Source: Phellopilus nigrolimitatus
Lineage: Eukaryota; Basidiomycota; Agaricomycetes; Hymenochaetales; Hymenochaetaceae
Assembly: GCA_021029095.1 (NCBI GenBank)
Contig: JAJOHG010000077.1
Span: 59,277 to 123,276, forward strand
DNA: 64,000 bases
Direction of reading: 5' to 3'
In this document: positions 1-10,900 of the stretch, one piece after another
How positions within the stretch are numbered: the first letter of the stretch is position 1
Layout of the letters: the number at the start of each line of letters is the position of its first letter
The notes under the pieces: generated by a model
Database searches by the model: none
Seen by the model: the letters and a program-made list of their open reading frames with translations, nothing else
Told to the model about the DNA's origin: nothing
Made by a program: the position numbers and the translations under genes

Positions 1-1483
1 AGTGCGGGTTCTTGACCACTGCAATGATGCGCTGCAAGGTAATTGGTCGGGGTGAGCAGCAGAGCTCTTTGAACGAGCGCATGATGTAGTTTGTGAAGTC
101 ACCTGGTGTGAAGCGCCCTGCGAGCGCGCTGCAAAACTACGTGCAGGTCCATCATGGATAGTTTGAACGAGCGCGTGATGTAGTTTGTGAGGTCCGGAGC
201 GCGAGGCGCAACGAGAAGACCAGGAACTTACCTGAGGGCGGGATCATCGACCGCTTCTCGGACCCGCGAAGCCGATATTGGTTCCGCGCGTCCATGTACT
301 GGCTCTGACGAGTGCGTCGGCGGCACTCTTCCCAGGTACGCACCTGCGTCGCGGCGAGAGCACTTGCTTGAGTTTTGAAAGGCTGGAGCTGGCGCGCATC
401 GCGAGCACGACCTTCGTCTTGCCAATGTTGATGAGGTGGATCCCATCCGGCTGCCATCTCCACACGTTGAAATCTTCGCCCTGATGTGGCACTGCGCAGA
501 GAGCAAGCTTGTCGTCGAGTCGAGCCAAACGTGGCGCAGGTGAGCAGGAGTTTGGTGATGTGGGAACGGAAAAGGCCAGGAAGACCCCCTGAGAAGCAAA
601 AGCTTTGAAGGGAGAAAAAAAGTCTAGTATCTGCAAAGGGGTGAATCGAACCGGCGACTACATTTTAAATACAACACTTAATTGAACACGGACCGATTTG
701 CCGAGTGCTCATTCGTTGTCAGCGTCATTAAACAGAACCGGGCGAAAGGCTATACACTTAGAGCAGAGAGAGGATAACTCATAATCATTAAGCATTGAAT
801 GATAACTTTCTACAATTTTTTGTTACGCTTTTTCTGCTAAGTCCGAGTAAGTTCAAAGAAGAATTTATTTTATTTTGGATCAACTTCGCTCCAGCGACGA
901 AGTTTGCACCACCTTTGGATATTGAAAGAAAACATTTCGTCAAGCATACAAGACGGCACATCAATTCATATGTCAAGACAATAGGAGAATATTTGACGGA
1001 AGCACATGAAAATGACCGAATCACGAACGTAGCGGGATGACAGCATCGACCATCAAGAAAGTGCTAAAAGGCACTGAGAAACCAAGAAAGAACAACGGAG
1101 AACGCAAGGGTAACAACAGACTAAAGGAGCAGAAGCGAGGGAGTTACAGGCCTGACACCCCCAGGATGAAGTTTCACCGAAAAGCGAGAGTAGAGCAAGA
1201 GAAGAGCGAAAGACGGGGTACAAACACGATCAATAGTGCATGAAGCATGAAGCGACGGAGTGTTGAATAAAGAAAGGCATGTTATGAAGGACTGCGCGCC
1301 TTGTTGCTGAGTGCCAGATGGTTGTGGTAAGGGTCGACACCTATCTGTCTCCTTCATGGGGACGCGTGAGGGGGGCGGAGGGTGAGTGCGCGAACATCCG
1401 AGACCACGAAAGATGGAGGAGCAAGAAGCATGAAGTCGACAAAGAAGTGGAAATGGTTTCCGAATAGGTCTAGAGCAAGGACA
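1..1483. other. Gene-poor left edge with a short direct repeat
   Basis: No gene can be supported here. A 30-bp sequence starting gaacgagcgc occurs at 71-100 and again, with two changes, at 165-194. A minus-strand ORF covers 244-636 (130 residues) with no recognised domain; overlapping open frames in all directions make it doubtful. From about 640 to 1480 the sequence is AT-richer and holds only short ORFs. A B-box-like string on the minus strand near 641-652 is treated under rejected items. Confidence 0.5.
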
Positions 1484-4400
1484 TTAAACATTCGTTTCTG
1501 GCAACAAACCTAACGCGCGGCGACGAAGCTTCATCCGAAGGGGCCGGCGACGGACTAGCTTCTCGCCAGAGGTTGCCGTGAGATAGGTCGAAGGCCAAGT
1601 TTGAGGCAAAGGCTGAGAATATTCCGAATAGACTTCGCGCCACAATACAGCGAAGTCGACGGCGAGATGCTTGCGAATTGATGCTTGTTTCTCTGCATAT
1701 GCTTTTAATCCGGAAGCGACGTCAGGCGCGACGTCAGGACGACGGTCCGGAAGGGATCTCCACCACGTAGCCTTGTAGTCCATGAATGTGAGTGTGCGCC
1801 GCATTTCCTCTTGTACCAATAATACTTCCTCTTCCCAGCGTTCCACGCGGGCTTTCGATTTCGCCCACTCGACCTTGAGACCTGAAGACGAGTTACAGAA
1901 AGTTAGAAAAAACACCTCCTTAGGTTGCGGCACATATATGACATACCTTCCTCTAATTCATCATCATTACCCTCTCGACTAATTCTCCAGATCCATGACA
2001 ATTTCCTCCTACCCTCGCTCTGAAACTCCTGCGTGCGAAGCGGAGGTCGGACATCATTTTCGCGGAGTGGATAGAAATGTCGCATCCAATTGCCTGTAGG
2101 ATCAAGCTCCAGGAGGGACTTGCGAGCAGCTCGGTAGCGTTCTGCGTCGCGGTGAACCTTCCCAGCATATCTTCTGATCAGGTCTTGCATCCGTGTGTTC
2201 GGCTTCGTACCCGTGCCTGCGGTATGTGTTGATTTGTGGTCGAGCACGTTGCACGCAATACGAAGGTGACGCCGCAGGGTCACAAGGGCATCAGCCGCTT
2301 GTGCAAAGCGAAGACGCCTCTCCTTGTCTTCTAAACCCGGGATGCATGCGGCATAGCGGACATCGTTCTCAAGGGAGGAGGGGAGGTTCAGGGGAATGTC
2401 GAAGGACGCAACAGTTGATTTAGACGGAGCTTCGTCTGGATCGCCGGATTCGTCGTCAGCGTCGACGGGAGTCACATCAAAACTAGTTGCCGCAATGCCC
2501 GGCATGTATACGCGCTGCACGTTCTGCCAAATAACTATCTTCCGCCGCAACGAAATCTCTTTCTCCTCGAGGTTGAGCGAGCGCGTTGTAGCGTTGATAC
2601 TTTTCCTTTCTTGATGAAGAGCATGAAGCGAGCGTCTGTTTTTTTATATACTCAGACAAGCAGGGGATGACAAATCTGTATTATACGCACTGTTGTTCCT
2701 CAAGCTCTAAACCAGTCGCAAGGAATTGGCTGACAGACGTTTGATGAAGCGGCAATACACCTCTCGAAACCTCGGCATCCTCTTCTGCATTGAGTTCGCG
2801 CCGGACATCATTAATGGTGGTATCTGTATGAAATGTTATCGTCTCTGAATACCTCCAGGAAACGAAAAGCTTACTCGGTTCAGGCTCCAGATAGGGGTCG
2901 GGTGATGAGAGCGGGTCTGCATTCCAATTGTCGACTAACTGCGTCCATTTTTGTATATTGGCCGGCGTAAACGTTGCCGTGAATTCACTATGTTGAGCGC
3001 GTTGGTCGCGAGACTCGAGTAAAGCTTCCTCAAACCGGCGAGCTAGAGTTGAACCTACAACTTTTAAGTCAATACTATAACAGCGTAGCTGCACATATAC
3101 GTACCGAGTTTTGTAAGAATGCACCAGTTCCATGATGCCCACTGATCATCTAGCGTGTCATGGCGAGAACCAAGCCCCATCTCGCGCGTGCTAAGGGAGG
3201 CCGGATTCATCCAGGACCAACCTCTCTCAATATTTTCTCCATCCGTACGTGCCATCAAAGGTCGGAAGTTAAGGGAGTAGCGGCTCTGGCACGACTGGCC
3301 ATGAGCCCTGATATGGAATTTCGGTATGACATATTCGAAGATGGGCGCATCATCCGAACTAGGATTGTGGAACTGTAGACCGGACGGCAGCCCCGCAATG
3401 CGCGCGAAATGATTCCGATTCCACTGACAAGCAATATCGTAAGAGATGACCATTCGTGGGACACCATGGCCTTTGACGGCCGACCAGAAGATAAAGTCCA
3501 TGTTGCAATACCTAGATTGGCGTCAATGATACATTAGTCCTGGACACAAATGCGAAACGAACGCAAACCCACTTTTCTCCTTTCTGCAAATCACCAACTC
3601 CGTTCTTCCGGACGAGCATATGCCGACATTGACAAGCGCCGACGCCGCTGACGGTGTAAGCATCATTTCCGCGCGCATTTGCGTGATCCACTGCGTGGAG
3701 ACCAGAGTCGCATACATTCATCTATGGGCCATCAGATACAAACTTCTACCAAATAGCTAGTACATACTTCAATTTGCGGACCGCAGGAGCTAAGAAATTT
3801 CTTGTATGAAGTGTCCTCGACGTAGTAAGCCAGGCCAGAACCCAGGGCAGGATCATCAATAGATCTATCCTTGCACTTAAGACGAAAATTAGCGTCAAGC
3901 ATGACGAAAAGAGAATCCAGCCAGCTAAGACATAAATTAGTTCTGATAGGAATACAACGTGGATAAAATAATACCTTTCAGACTCATTAGTGGGACGAGG
4001 ACTTGCTTCAGGGTGTGGGCAGGCTGGGCATTCCACGGCACATGACCCAAGGGGCGCGGAAGCGACCCCACCAGGTAAATGAGCGACACCGGCTCGCTTT
4101 AACATCTTCATGTGGCGCCAGAAACGACAGGTTTTCATAAATTCATCATATCGACTCTAAAATGATTATTAATCAGCACGAGCTTTGAAGCGAGCATATT
4201 GTACGTACAGGAGGAGGGTTTATTCCTGTATTGTCAGTCTTGCGGACAAGGGTCTGATAGTAATCATACCCTGTCAGTTTACCCTGCACCGTCATGAGGT
4301 GGAAGTCCTCGAGACAGTTGAAGGTCGTGACCGTCTGCGGCAGTCTGTGCGAAGCCGGGAACCAACGCTGTCGTATTAACTGGACGTATGCATGCCCCGC

Positions 4401-5836
4401 ATTACCGGACGAAGCGCTGCATCCGCAAAACACGACATTCACACTGTGAATTCCACCGATGTCCATCACAGTTATCGTCCGGATTGAGCCTTCGGGTGCC
4501 GGGCATATGGGAACCGATTCGGAACAGTCATGATTCAGGTGAACGACGAGACCGAGCGTTTTGAGGGATGTAGACTGCCAGTGTAACCCATTCCACTCCT
4601 TTTGTAAAAGATGTTAGGAAAACATTTACTACAGGTATTAAAAAAACATACTCACGTCAATGCGGTGAAGCGGAGAGCGACGGTGCGTCCGGACAGTACA
4701 GTCTCCACACATATACCCGGGTCCATGGCAGTCCTTGCATCGATAGCGCGAGACGAGCTCTTCCTCGCAATTCAAACAATGGGTATGAATGTAACTAGGG
4801 CATACCACGAGTCCCTAGAACCCGTGGAAACCCGTGACCCGACCTGGACTGCAGATCCGTATTCACGGATCACCCGTGTACGGGTGATCCGTGGGAAACG
4901 GATTGTCACGGGTCCGGGTTGAGAATTTGTACTTTTACAATACCCGTGGGTAGTTCATAGGTATATTTTTCGCCGGTTCATTCATTTGTATATTGTACAT
5001 ATGTTGTATGTATCAACTTGCATACTTGTAACTTATTCATTCAACAACCTAATATAATTTTATAATCAGTAAAGACCCGCAGGGAGCTGTGAACAAACCC
5101 GTGACCTCCGTGATCTGGAACCGTGGGAATTTGGTGACCCGTAGATCCGTGTCCCAACGGGTCCAGGTCATGCCGGGTCCGGGTTGAGGATTTTGGGTCA
5201 CGGGTAGATCCGCCAACAGGTCCGGGTCAACCCGGGAATCGACTCGTGGTATGCCCTAAATGTAACCGTCGTGTCGAAGTAGCTCGTCGAGGATCGCATT
5301 GCGCATCGGGACCCAGTCGAGCAACGAGCCAACCTGTACGTAGACAGTCAGAACTAATCTGAGGATGAACTGAAAAGACTAACTTTGTTTTTGTCAGACC
5401 CTCTCTTCGCAACAAACTCAGATATGTCCGTAGCGTCGAGGTCATCTTCAATGTCGAAAGAGGCAGGTACGAAGCTGGTCGACGTGACATCGTCGGTATC
5501 AAAAAGGGTCGGAGTGACGCCCAAGAAAATGTCGGACTCTTCGTCCTCGCTGTCGCTGTCGTCCATCGGCCGGAAGTAGGCCATTTCTTCGTCGAAAGCC
5601 TCCTCGGGCGTGTTGACAGTGACATGGGCATCCAACTCCATAACGAGCTGGTCTTCCTCTTTGTCTATAGTTAGCCGAATGGAGGGACGAGAGCAAGGCG
5701 TTATGTAGCTAGAAATGCTTCGGGTTGTCGAAGCCACAAGACGAGGAGGGGGACACAAGATTGAGTCCGACTCGCTACCGGAGGACAGGTCCTGGCTGCA
5801 ATACACTTCGACCTTCCGCCTTTTAAAGCCAGACAT
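1484..5836 (-). CDS. KDZ transposase with CxC2-like cysteine cluster, split by a MITE
   Basis: Transposase of the Kyakuja-Dileera-Zisupton (KDZ) superfamily, a cut-and-paste DNA transposon group common in basidiomycetes. Reading right to left: an acidic N-terminus (MSGFKRRKVE at 5836), then VGSLLDWVPMRNAILDELL, a cysteine cluster (CLNCEEE, RCKDC, CGDCTV, PLHRID; about 4660-5330), FCGC and RQRWFPA (about 4380-4430), KMLKRAGVAHLPGG (about 4080), DANFRLKCKDRSIDDPALGS (about 3850), CDSGLHAVDHANARG (about 3700), SYDIACQW (about 3440), PKFHIRAH, DGENIERGW, STREMGLGSRHDTLDDQW (about 3160), and the family's C-terminal helical part with LRFAQAADALVTLRR (about 2300) and VEWAKSKARVERWEEEV (about 1870). 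About ten exons with ordinary short introns. The coding exon of the cysteine cluster is interrupted at 4796-5258 by a hAT MITE, so the present copy is probably inactive. Ends of the KDZ element itself were not found. Confidence 0.9.
4796..5258. mobile_element. 463-bp hAT-family MITE inserted in the KDZ gene
   Basis: Non-autonomous hAT element. Both ends are the perfect 18-bp inverted repeat TAGGGCATACCACGAGTC, and the element is flanked by the 8-bp target duplication aatgtaac (4788-4795 and 5259-5266), the length expected for hAT transposons. The body is little more than the two subterminal regions of the family, rich in CCCGTG, GACCCG and GGTCCGGGT motifs. A 30-bp inverted repeat beginning cacggatcacccg is at about 4864-4893. 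Relative to the element at 9202-11314 it is inserted in the opposite orientation: its left end matches that element's right end. It lies inside a KDZ exon, so it arrived after the KDZ copy. Confidence 0.93.
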
Positions 5837-5886
5837 CGCAACCCGTATGCGCGACGCAGGTCGCAATGCAGCGAGAGATTCCACAT

Positions 5887-6557
5887 TTTAACGTTGCGGA
5901 CGAATGAATGACGTGGGTCAAAAGGATGAACGACGCGGATCGAAAGGATGAACGACGCGGGTCGAGAGCGCGTACCAACCAGCTCACGTGCACGACATGA
6001 TGTGGCGTTAAATAGCTATTCCTAGTAAGCCACAAGCAGAAGAAGTTAGTTATGCAAGGCGTGCTTTACACAATTTAGCTCGTAATAGAATGCGAAACAC
6101 CTTTTTTATATCTTTTGTATCTTTTCACGCATCATGTTTGCCTCCTGGCACTACTTCCTTCACTTGGATCTCAAGAACCAACTCGCATGGACGATAAAAT
6201 GAGCTCTTCTCTGCGGCCGTAAACATACTTTCGAAAATTTATAGGTCATGTTACTTCTACAGTTCCACAGCAGGAAGAAGACTATTCATATTGAGGAAAA
6301 TTAGGGACACGCTTTCTGCGAGCTGCAAGTGGAGTCCTGTGGTTTGTTCAAGTACAACCTGAAACGGGTGCGAAGACAAGACAGCTTACCCGCCGAATGA
6401 TTAAACTCGCAGTGAACTACCTCTTCTTGTAACCTCATTGTTGAGACACATGGGCTGGGACAGCCTCGAGGATGGAAAGACAATTGGAAAAAAACAAGAT
6501 ATTGAAGTAAAAATGCTGTCCGAATTTGTCTTCTCATTACCAAACATCCAAATCTAC
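5887..6557. other. Intergenic stretch between KDZ gene and next hAT element
   Basis: No supported gene. Two near-identical 25-bp phrases (gaatgacg/gaacgacgcgg...tcgaaagg) repeat around 5905-5965, just upstream of the KDZ start, in what would be its promoter region. The remainder is AT-rich with only short ORFs. Confidence 0.4.
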
Positions 6558-6738
6558 TAGAGCATAGCACGAGTAGAACCTCGGGTTGACCCGGACCTGT
6601 TGGCGGGTCACCCGTGGCAAAAAATCCTAGACCTGGACCCGGCTTGACCTGGACCCGTTGGGACACGGATCTGCAGGTCACCAAATTCCCACGGTTCCAG
6701 GTCACGGAGGTCACGAGTTTGTTCGCGGCTCCCTCAAC

Positions 6739-7640
6739 TCAACATCTAACGCTTCCTCCATCGGACGGCATCGACATCGCCAATTTGCCCAACCAAGTGC
6801 ACCTTTGTCTCGTTTTCCCCGCCCCTCCCCCGCGCCACGCGCTGACCCGCCCCGTAGAAGCACAAGATCGTCGCGAAGTGCGGCGCGCACTTCACGGTGA
6901 TGGTCGTCGGCGAGTCGGGGCTGGGCAAGACGACGCTCGTGAACACGCTCTTCGCGACGGAGCTCTACTCGCCAAAGAACTACTCGCGGCGGCACCTCAA
7001 GCAGCTCGACAAGCTCACGGAGGTCGAGATTATCAAGACCGAGCTCAAGGAGAAGCAGTTCAAGGTGAAGCTCACTGTGATTGACATGCCCGGCTTTGGC
7101 GACTACGTGAACAACCGCAACTCGTGGGTGCCCATCATCGACTTCGTCAACACCAGCACGAGATATACATGCGCCGGGAGCAGCAGCCGCAGCGCGCGAA
7201 CAAGAGCGACCTCCGCGTGCACGCGTGCCTGTACTTCATCCGCCCGACGTGCTACACGTGAGCCCGGCCTGCTCTTTCTTTTTTGGTGCGGCGGACTGAT
7301 GCCCCATCTGCGTAGGTTCAAGCCTCTCGACATCGAGGTGATGAAGCGCCTCGGCACGCGCGTCAACCTCAGCCCCATCGTCGCCAAGGCCGACACGCTG
7401 ATGCAGGTCGACCTCGCGGTCTTCAAGCAGCGCGTAAGCCCCTTCCTCTCTTCAGCTGAAAAAAAGGTACACTGCTGAAACCCGTCTTGCCGTCAGATCC
7501 GCGAGGCGATCAACGTGCAGGGCATCCGCATCTACCAACCGCCGATCGACGTCGACGACGACTCGAGCGCGGAGCACGCGCGCATCCTGGTGGACGCGAT
7601 CCCGTTCTCCATCATCGGGAGCACGGAGGACGTGAAGACG
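6739..7640 (+). pseudogene. Captured septin fragment (Cdc3-like)
   Basis: Septins are GTP-binding proteins that form filaments at septa and bud necks. Visible parts: DGIDIANLPNQ at about 6762-6796, an intron at 6797-6857, KHKIVAKCGAHFTVMVVG, the P-loop GESGLGKTT, the switch-like DMPGFGDYVNNR, RVHACLYFIRP, an intron at 7258-7315, KPLDIEVMKRLGTRVNL, the G4 motif AKAD, an intron at 7434-7496, and IRIYQPPIDVDDD through FSIIGSTEDVKTPDG. The GIANLPNQ-HKI phrase suggests the Cdc3 subgroup. Near 7140-7150 a small deletion shifts the frame between DFVN and the expected HEIYMRREQQ. After KTPDG (about 7640) septin similarity stops, so the septin-unique element and C-terminus are missing. Retained introns show capture from genomic DNA, not from mRNA. 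Confidence 0.9.
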
Positions 7641-8460
7641 CCCGACGGGCACGCGGCCAGTGCGCCCGCGCACAGCAGGCATCGACCGCCTCCACGGGGC
7701 CTCGCCGCGAGCAGCGGCGCGTCGCCTGTCGTGCCCATGAAACCACACGCCCAGAAAAAGGGCTCGGTCGAGAGCACCGAGTCGCCCTTCCGCATCGCGC
7801 GGCCACCGCCGCGCACATCCTCGGCGTGCAGCACGCCCTTCGACACCTCGTCCCTTTCCGAGCTTGTCGACATCGCCTCGCGCCAGTCCACGCCGTCGCT
7901 CGTGCAGTCGCGGCCGTCCCCCGCAGTCAGCTCGCACTCGCACTCACACTCGCACGCTGCTGCGAAGGCCGCTAGCCAATTACGGCGCGCCGTCACCCCT
8001 GCACATGTGCCACCTGCATCTGCTCGCGCAGCTCATGCCGAGCTTTGCGGATGCGCTCGTCTCGCGCTAGCACGGGCCGCTCGAGTTCGAGAAGGACGGC
8101 CACTGCTACCGTACGCGCTCGAAGCCGAAGAGCCTCAGGGCCGAGATCCAGGAGCGCGGGCACGAGGACAACCTCCTGCACGTCCGCCGCGGGCAGCCGC
8201 CGCGCACGTCCCGCCCACAAAGCAGCCACTCATCGCCGTACGGGCGTAGCGCAGTGCCGTCGCCACGCGCACCAGTACGCGCCGCCTCCTGAGATCCGCT
8301 TGCCGCCAAAAGTATGCATCTCACCATCGCCGCACGTGAATGTGGCCTCATCTTACCAACGCTGCACAATCAACGCGGTCCCGACGACCTCTGCACTGAT
8401 GTGCTCTTCTGTGAAAAGAGCTGGACTCGCGTTTCCTGACTACCGAATTCACTGCTAGGC
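7641..8460 (+). pseudogene. Second captured segment in the same element, identity unknown
   Basis: Directly after the septin part the frame continues into Ser/Pro/His-rich sequence (SPFRIARPPPRTSSACS, SHSHSHSH), followed in another frame by a plausible globular stretch (HMCHLHLLAQLMPSFADAL at about 8005-8065, then a TAG, then a charged stretch HGPLEFEKDGHCYRTRSKPK). The shifts and the stop suggest a decayed fragment of a second host gene fused to the septin piece inside the transposon. I do not recognise the family. Confidence 0.45.
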
Positions 8461-8776
8461 TTACGCATGGCTTCCTTCCATGGCAATTTCTTTGTTCGCT
8501 CTACGTACCATACATATATATGACATACAAATAAATGTACTTTTGCTACTCTAATCTTGAAAACCTGTGTGAACTACCCGCAGGTTTTGAAAAAACACAA
8601 TTTCTCAACCCGGACCCGCGAAAACCCGTTTCCCACGGATCACCCGTGCACGGGTGATCCGTGAATACGGGTCTGCAGTCCGAGTCGGGTCGCGGATACC
8701 TGCGGGTTCCAGGGAGTCGTGCTAGGCTCTAAAATCTACAGGTAAAAAGACATTATGCAATCTACCGTGCCTCGTA

Positions 8777-9201
8777 GCCTCAGCGTAATCCGACCCCAGG
8801 ATCTCGTTATTCCTCCACTCGAGAGAATACGCCTTCGGAGCACGCTTCTATCTCGACGGTCGATGACAAACTTAAGACGGCACGACTGGCCCAACTCAAG
8901 CGAAGCAGGGAGAAGGAGCCGGAGGTCGAACTTGAGCGCGCACGGGGTACTAAAAGGCAGAAGGTCAGTGCCTCGCCTGCCAGTCCGCAAAAGAGCATTT
9001 CCAGCTTCAGCGGAAGAACTCGTGTGCCGAGCATGAAGATTCGCCAGCACAATGAACCCGAAGTGAAAGTTGAAGGCATCGAAGACGTTCCTTTGCATGG
9101 ACCCGTTGGCCGCACTTCTAGGAATAGTCAGAAGAAGAATACCGAGCCCGAGAATGCCGGTCTTATCTCGTCTAGCCTCAGACGTTCGCACCGCTGCGCG
9201 A
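8777..9201 (+). pseudogene. Open frame fragment truncated by a hAT insertion
   Basis: A frame without stops runs from about 8777 into the left end of the hAT element at 9202. It encodes a charged, probably nuclear protein segment (SRYSSTRENTPSEHASIS, KLKTARLAQLKRSREKEPE, TKRQKVSASPASPQKS, KVEGIEDVPLHGPVG, SRNSQKKNTEPENAGLISSS). There is no ATG near its start, so it is an internal exon or remnant. The final 25 or so residues recur at about 12177-12245 with mostly silent changes, which supports this frame as the real one. Function unknown. Confidence 0.45.
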
Positions 9202-9486
9202 TAGGGCATACCACGAGTCGATCCCCGGGTTGACCCGGACCTGTTGGCGGATCTACCCGTGACCCAAAATCCTCAACCCGGACCCGCTTCGACCTGGACC
9301 CGTTGGGACTCGGATTCACAGGTGCCCCCAAACCCGTGGGTCCAGGTCACGGAGGTCAGTGGGTATATTTACGGTTCCCTATGGGTTTTTGAATCAATTA
9401 AATATATTAGTAAACGAGCACTGGCCGCATTCTCACGCTCTTCTTCCACACCGCTCGCCGAAGCTGTCGCCCTCATTGATGTCAAC

Positions 9487-9894
9487 AACCTCCGTTGAAG
9501 ACGCCGCGGCGCTGCTCGCGGCGTGCGCTCCTTCTAGTCCGAGGACAACATCATTCTTGATCGTAATTGATTGAACCGCCGCGACGCCCTCCATCAGGTC
9601 CAGCCCCGCAAAACGAGGTCCGCCGAGTCGACATTATCAGCAAGGACGGTTGGGATCGCACGCAGGGCCCGCGCGAAAGCCTCGGCAGCGAGTGCCTGTT
9701 TGCCCGCGACGCACCGCGCGTCGTCATCCACTGCACAGCTCATGCGCATCTGCGCATCCACGCGTGTCGCGGTCGGTCTGTGAGAGCACGGACAGGGCGT
9801 CGTGTAGCGAGTGCTCGGCCTCGTCGACCATCTGTGTCGTCGAACCGCCCAATACTGCCGTGCATGCCTGTCCCGCGGCGACACCGGAAAGCTT
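9487..9894 (-). pseudogene. Captured chaperonin fragment, CCT2 (TCP-1 beta)
   Basis: CCT2 is one of eight subunits of the cytosolic chaperonin that folds actin and tubulin. The minus strand reads [71 protein letters not shown], and in a shifted frame AGLDLMEGVAAVQSITIKND VVLGLEGA. These phrases correspond in order to the apical and lower equatorial domains of CCT2 (DEAERSLHDAL, ADNAGYDSADLV, AGLDM). The GGG-containing loop before CAVDD is altered to AQMRM and a frameshift lies near 9605, so it cannot make a working chaperonin. It lies antisense to the ARPC3 piece in the same transposon. Confidence 0.88.
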
Positions 9895-9896
9895 GA

Positions 9897-10527
9897 TCAG
9901 TTGGGAAGGCTCAGTTGTAAGTCATAAGTTGAGGTTTTTGATGGGTTCTGAGCACAGAGACTACCACAGGCTGGTTCACCTCGTCTAAGGACAGGGATAC
10001 AAAGGCACTCGTTCTTTGCATTCCTGTCCCGCTCGCACGGCTCTGGATCTGGTTCGGCAAGCTCCTCTTCGATGCCTTCAACTGCTTCGCTCTCGACACC
10101 CGAATCTTCGTCTGTCTTCAGCACACCCGCGTCTGTCTCCGCCTCCGTAGGAACCGTGTCCGCTCAGGCGCAAACACATTGTTCGCTGCTTTCGCTTAGT
10201 TCCTCATGTTTCGGCTAGTCGAGCGCGGGGCGGCTTGTGCGCACGTTCGCGTTCGGCACGGTTGCGGTGCGCCTCGTAAATGTGCCGCTCGAGAACGTCG
10301 ACTACGCTAGCATCGGCGCGCGCGTCCTCGCGGAGTCACTCGCCGGCGCGCCCGCGCTATTCGGGATCCCCGAGTGCCCTGCAGCGGAGGGGCGCAGGCT
10401 CCACGTACTGGCTGAGCTGGGTGCGTTCGACCTCGCACTCGGCGTGAACATCGTGTACAAGGCGGCGCAAGCCTGCAGGCGTGGTCGTCTAGCACAGCGT
10501 GCAGGCGTACCACTCATCCTTCAATGA
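9897..10527. other. Unidentified cargo between CCT2 and ARPC3 fragments
   Basis: Two open segments that look like pieces of genes but match nothing I recognise. On minus, 9897-10124 encodes an acidic stretch (EAVEGIEEELAEPDPEPCE) followed by a Cys-containing one (NECLCIPVLRRGEPACGS). On plus, 10237-10527 encodes RLVNVPLENVDYASIGARVL then LHVLAELGAFDLALGVNIVY. Either could be a third captured fragment; the second also overlaps the intron or upstream part of the ARPC3 fragment. Confidence 0.3.
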
Positions 10528-10900
10528 GCTCCCCGACGTCCATCAGGTCGACAACGTGTCCATTCTCCCCATCAGGACAAAGGTTCGCGGACCCGCGCCA
10601 ATAGGTGCGTCTCTACATGCTGTTTGCACAAATATAACCGACCCGAGACTACCAGCGGATGCCAGTGAGGCCGACGTTTTTGACGAGACACTCGATCTCT
10701 TCTGCGCCAACTCGCTTTTCCGCAACTTCGAGATCAAGGGACTCTCTGACCGTGTCCTCATCGTCCTCATTCTTTTTGTCTCCGACTGCCTCGCCAAAAT
10801 CAGTTCCGCGTGCACCGTGCCGGCCCAGATCAAGGCATTCAAGACCCTCAACACGCTCGCCATCGACAGCTTCGCAATTCCTGGCGATGCGAGCTTCCCT
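10505..10900 (+). pseudogene. Captured ARPC3 (Arp2/3 complex subunit 3, Arc18) fragment
   Basis: ARPC3 is the 21-kDa subunit of the Arp2/3 complex that nucleates branched actin. The segment begins at a splice acceptor (gtgcag before 10505) with AYHSSFNELPDV, continues SILPIRTKVRGPAPI, contains a canonical intron at 10605-10655, then reads ADASEADVFDETLDLFCANS, LFRNFEIKGLSDRVLIVLIL, FVSDCLAKIS, KTLNTLAIDSFAIPGDASFP. This is about the first two thirds of the family (usual length near 175-180 residues). The start-codon exon is missing and similarity ends at about 10900, so the C-terminus is absent. The retained intron again indicates genomic capture. Confidence 0.92.

Larger units (their letters stand above)
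6558..8731. mobile_element. Non-autonomous hAT element carrying a septin fragment (Pack-hAT type)
   Basis: A 2174-bp element with imperfect terminal inverted repeats (TAGAGCATAGCACGAGTA at the left, TAGAGCCTAGCACGACTC read inward from the right) and an exact 8-bp target duplication aaatctac at 6550-6557 and 8732-8739. About 170 bp at each end matches the MITE at 4796-5258 and the element at 9202-11314, including the subterminal hairpin at about 8636-8663. The interior (about 6739-8500) is unrelated host DNA: a septin gene segment with its introns, then a second segment of unknown identity. No transposase is encoded, so movement would depend on a transposase supplied in trans, for instance from 21253-27501. 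Confidence 0.9.

Noticed and set aside
633..712. Possible tRNA on the minus strand with a B-box-like ggttcgattc and a T-run after it
   Set aside because: The T-stem does not pair beyond one base pair, no convincing A box or acceptor stem was found, and the anticodon arm is unclear. At most a decayed tRNA or SINE remnant.
10302..10517. Minus ORFs antisense to the 10237-10527 frame
   Set aside because: GC-rich shadow frames with Arg/Ala/Pro bias; nothing supports them over the plus frame.
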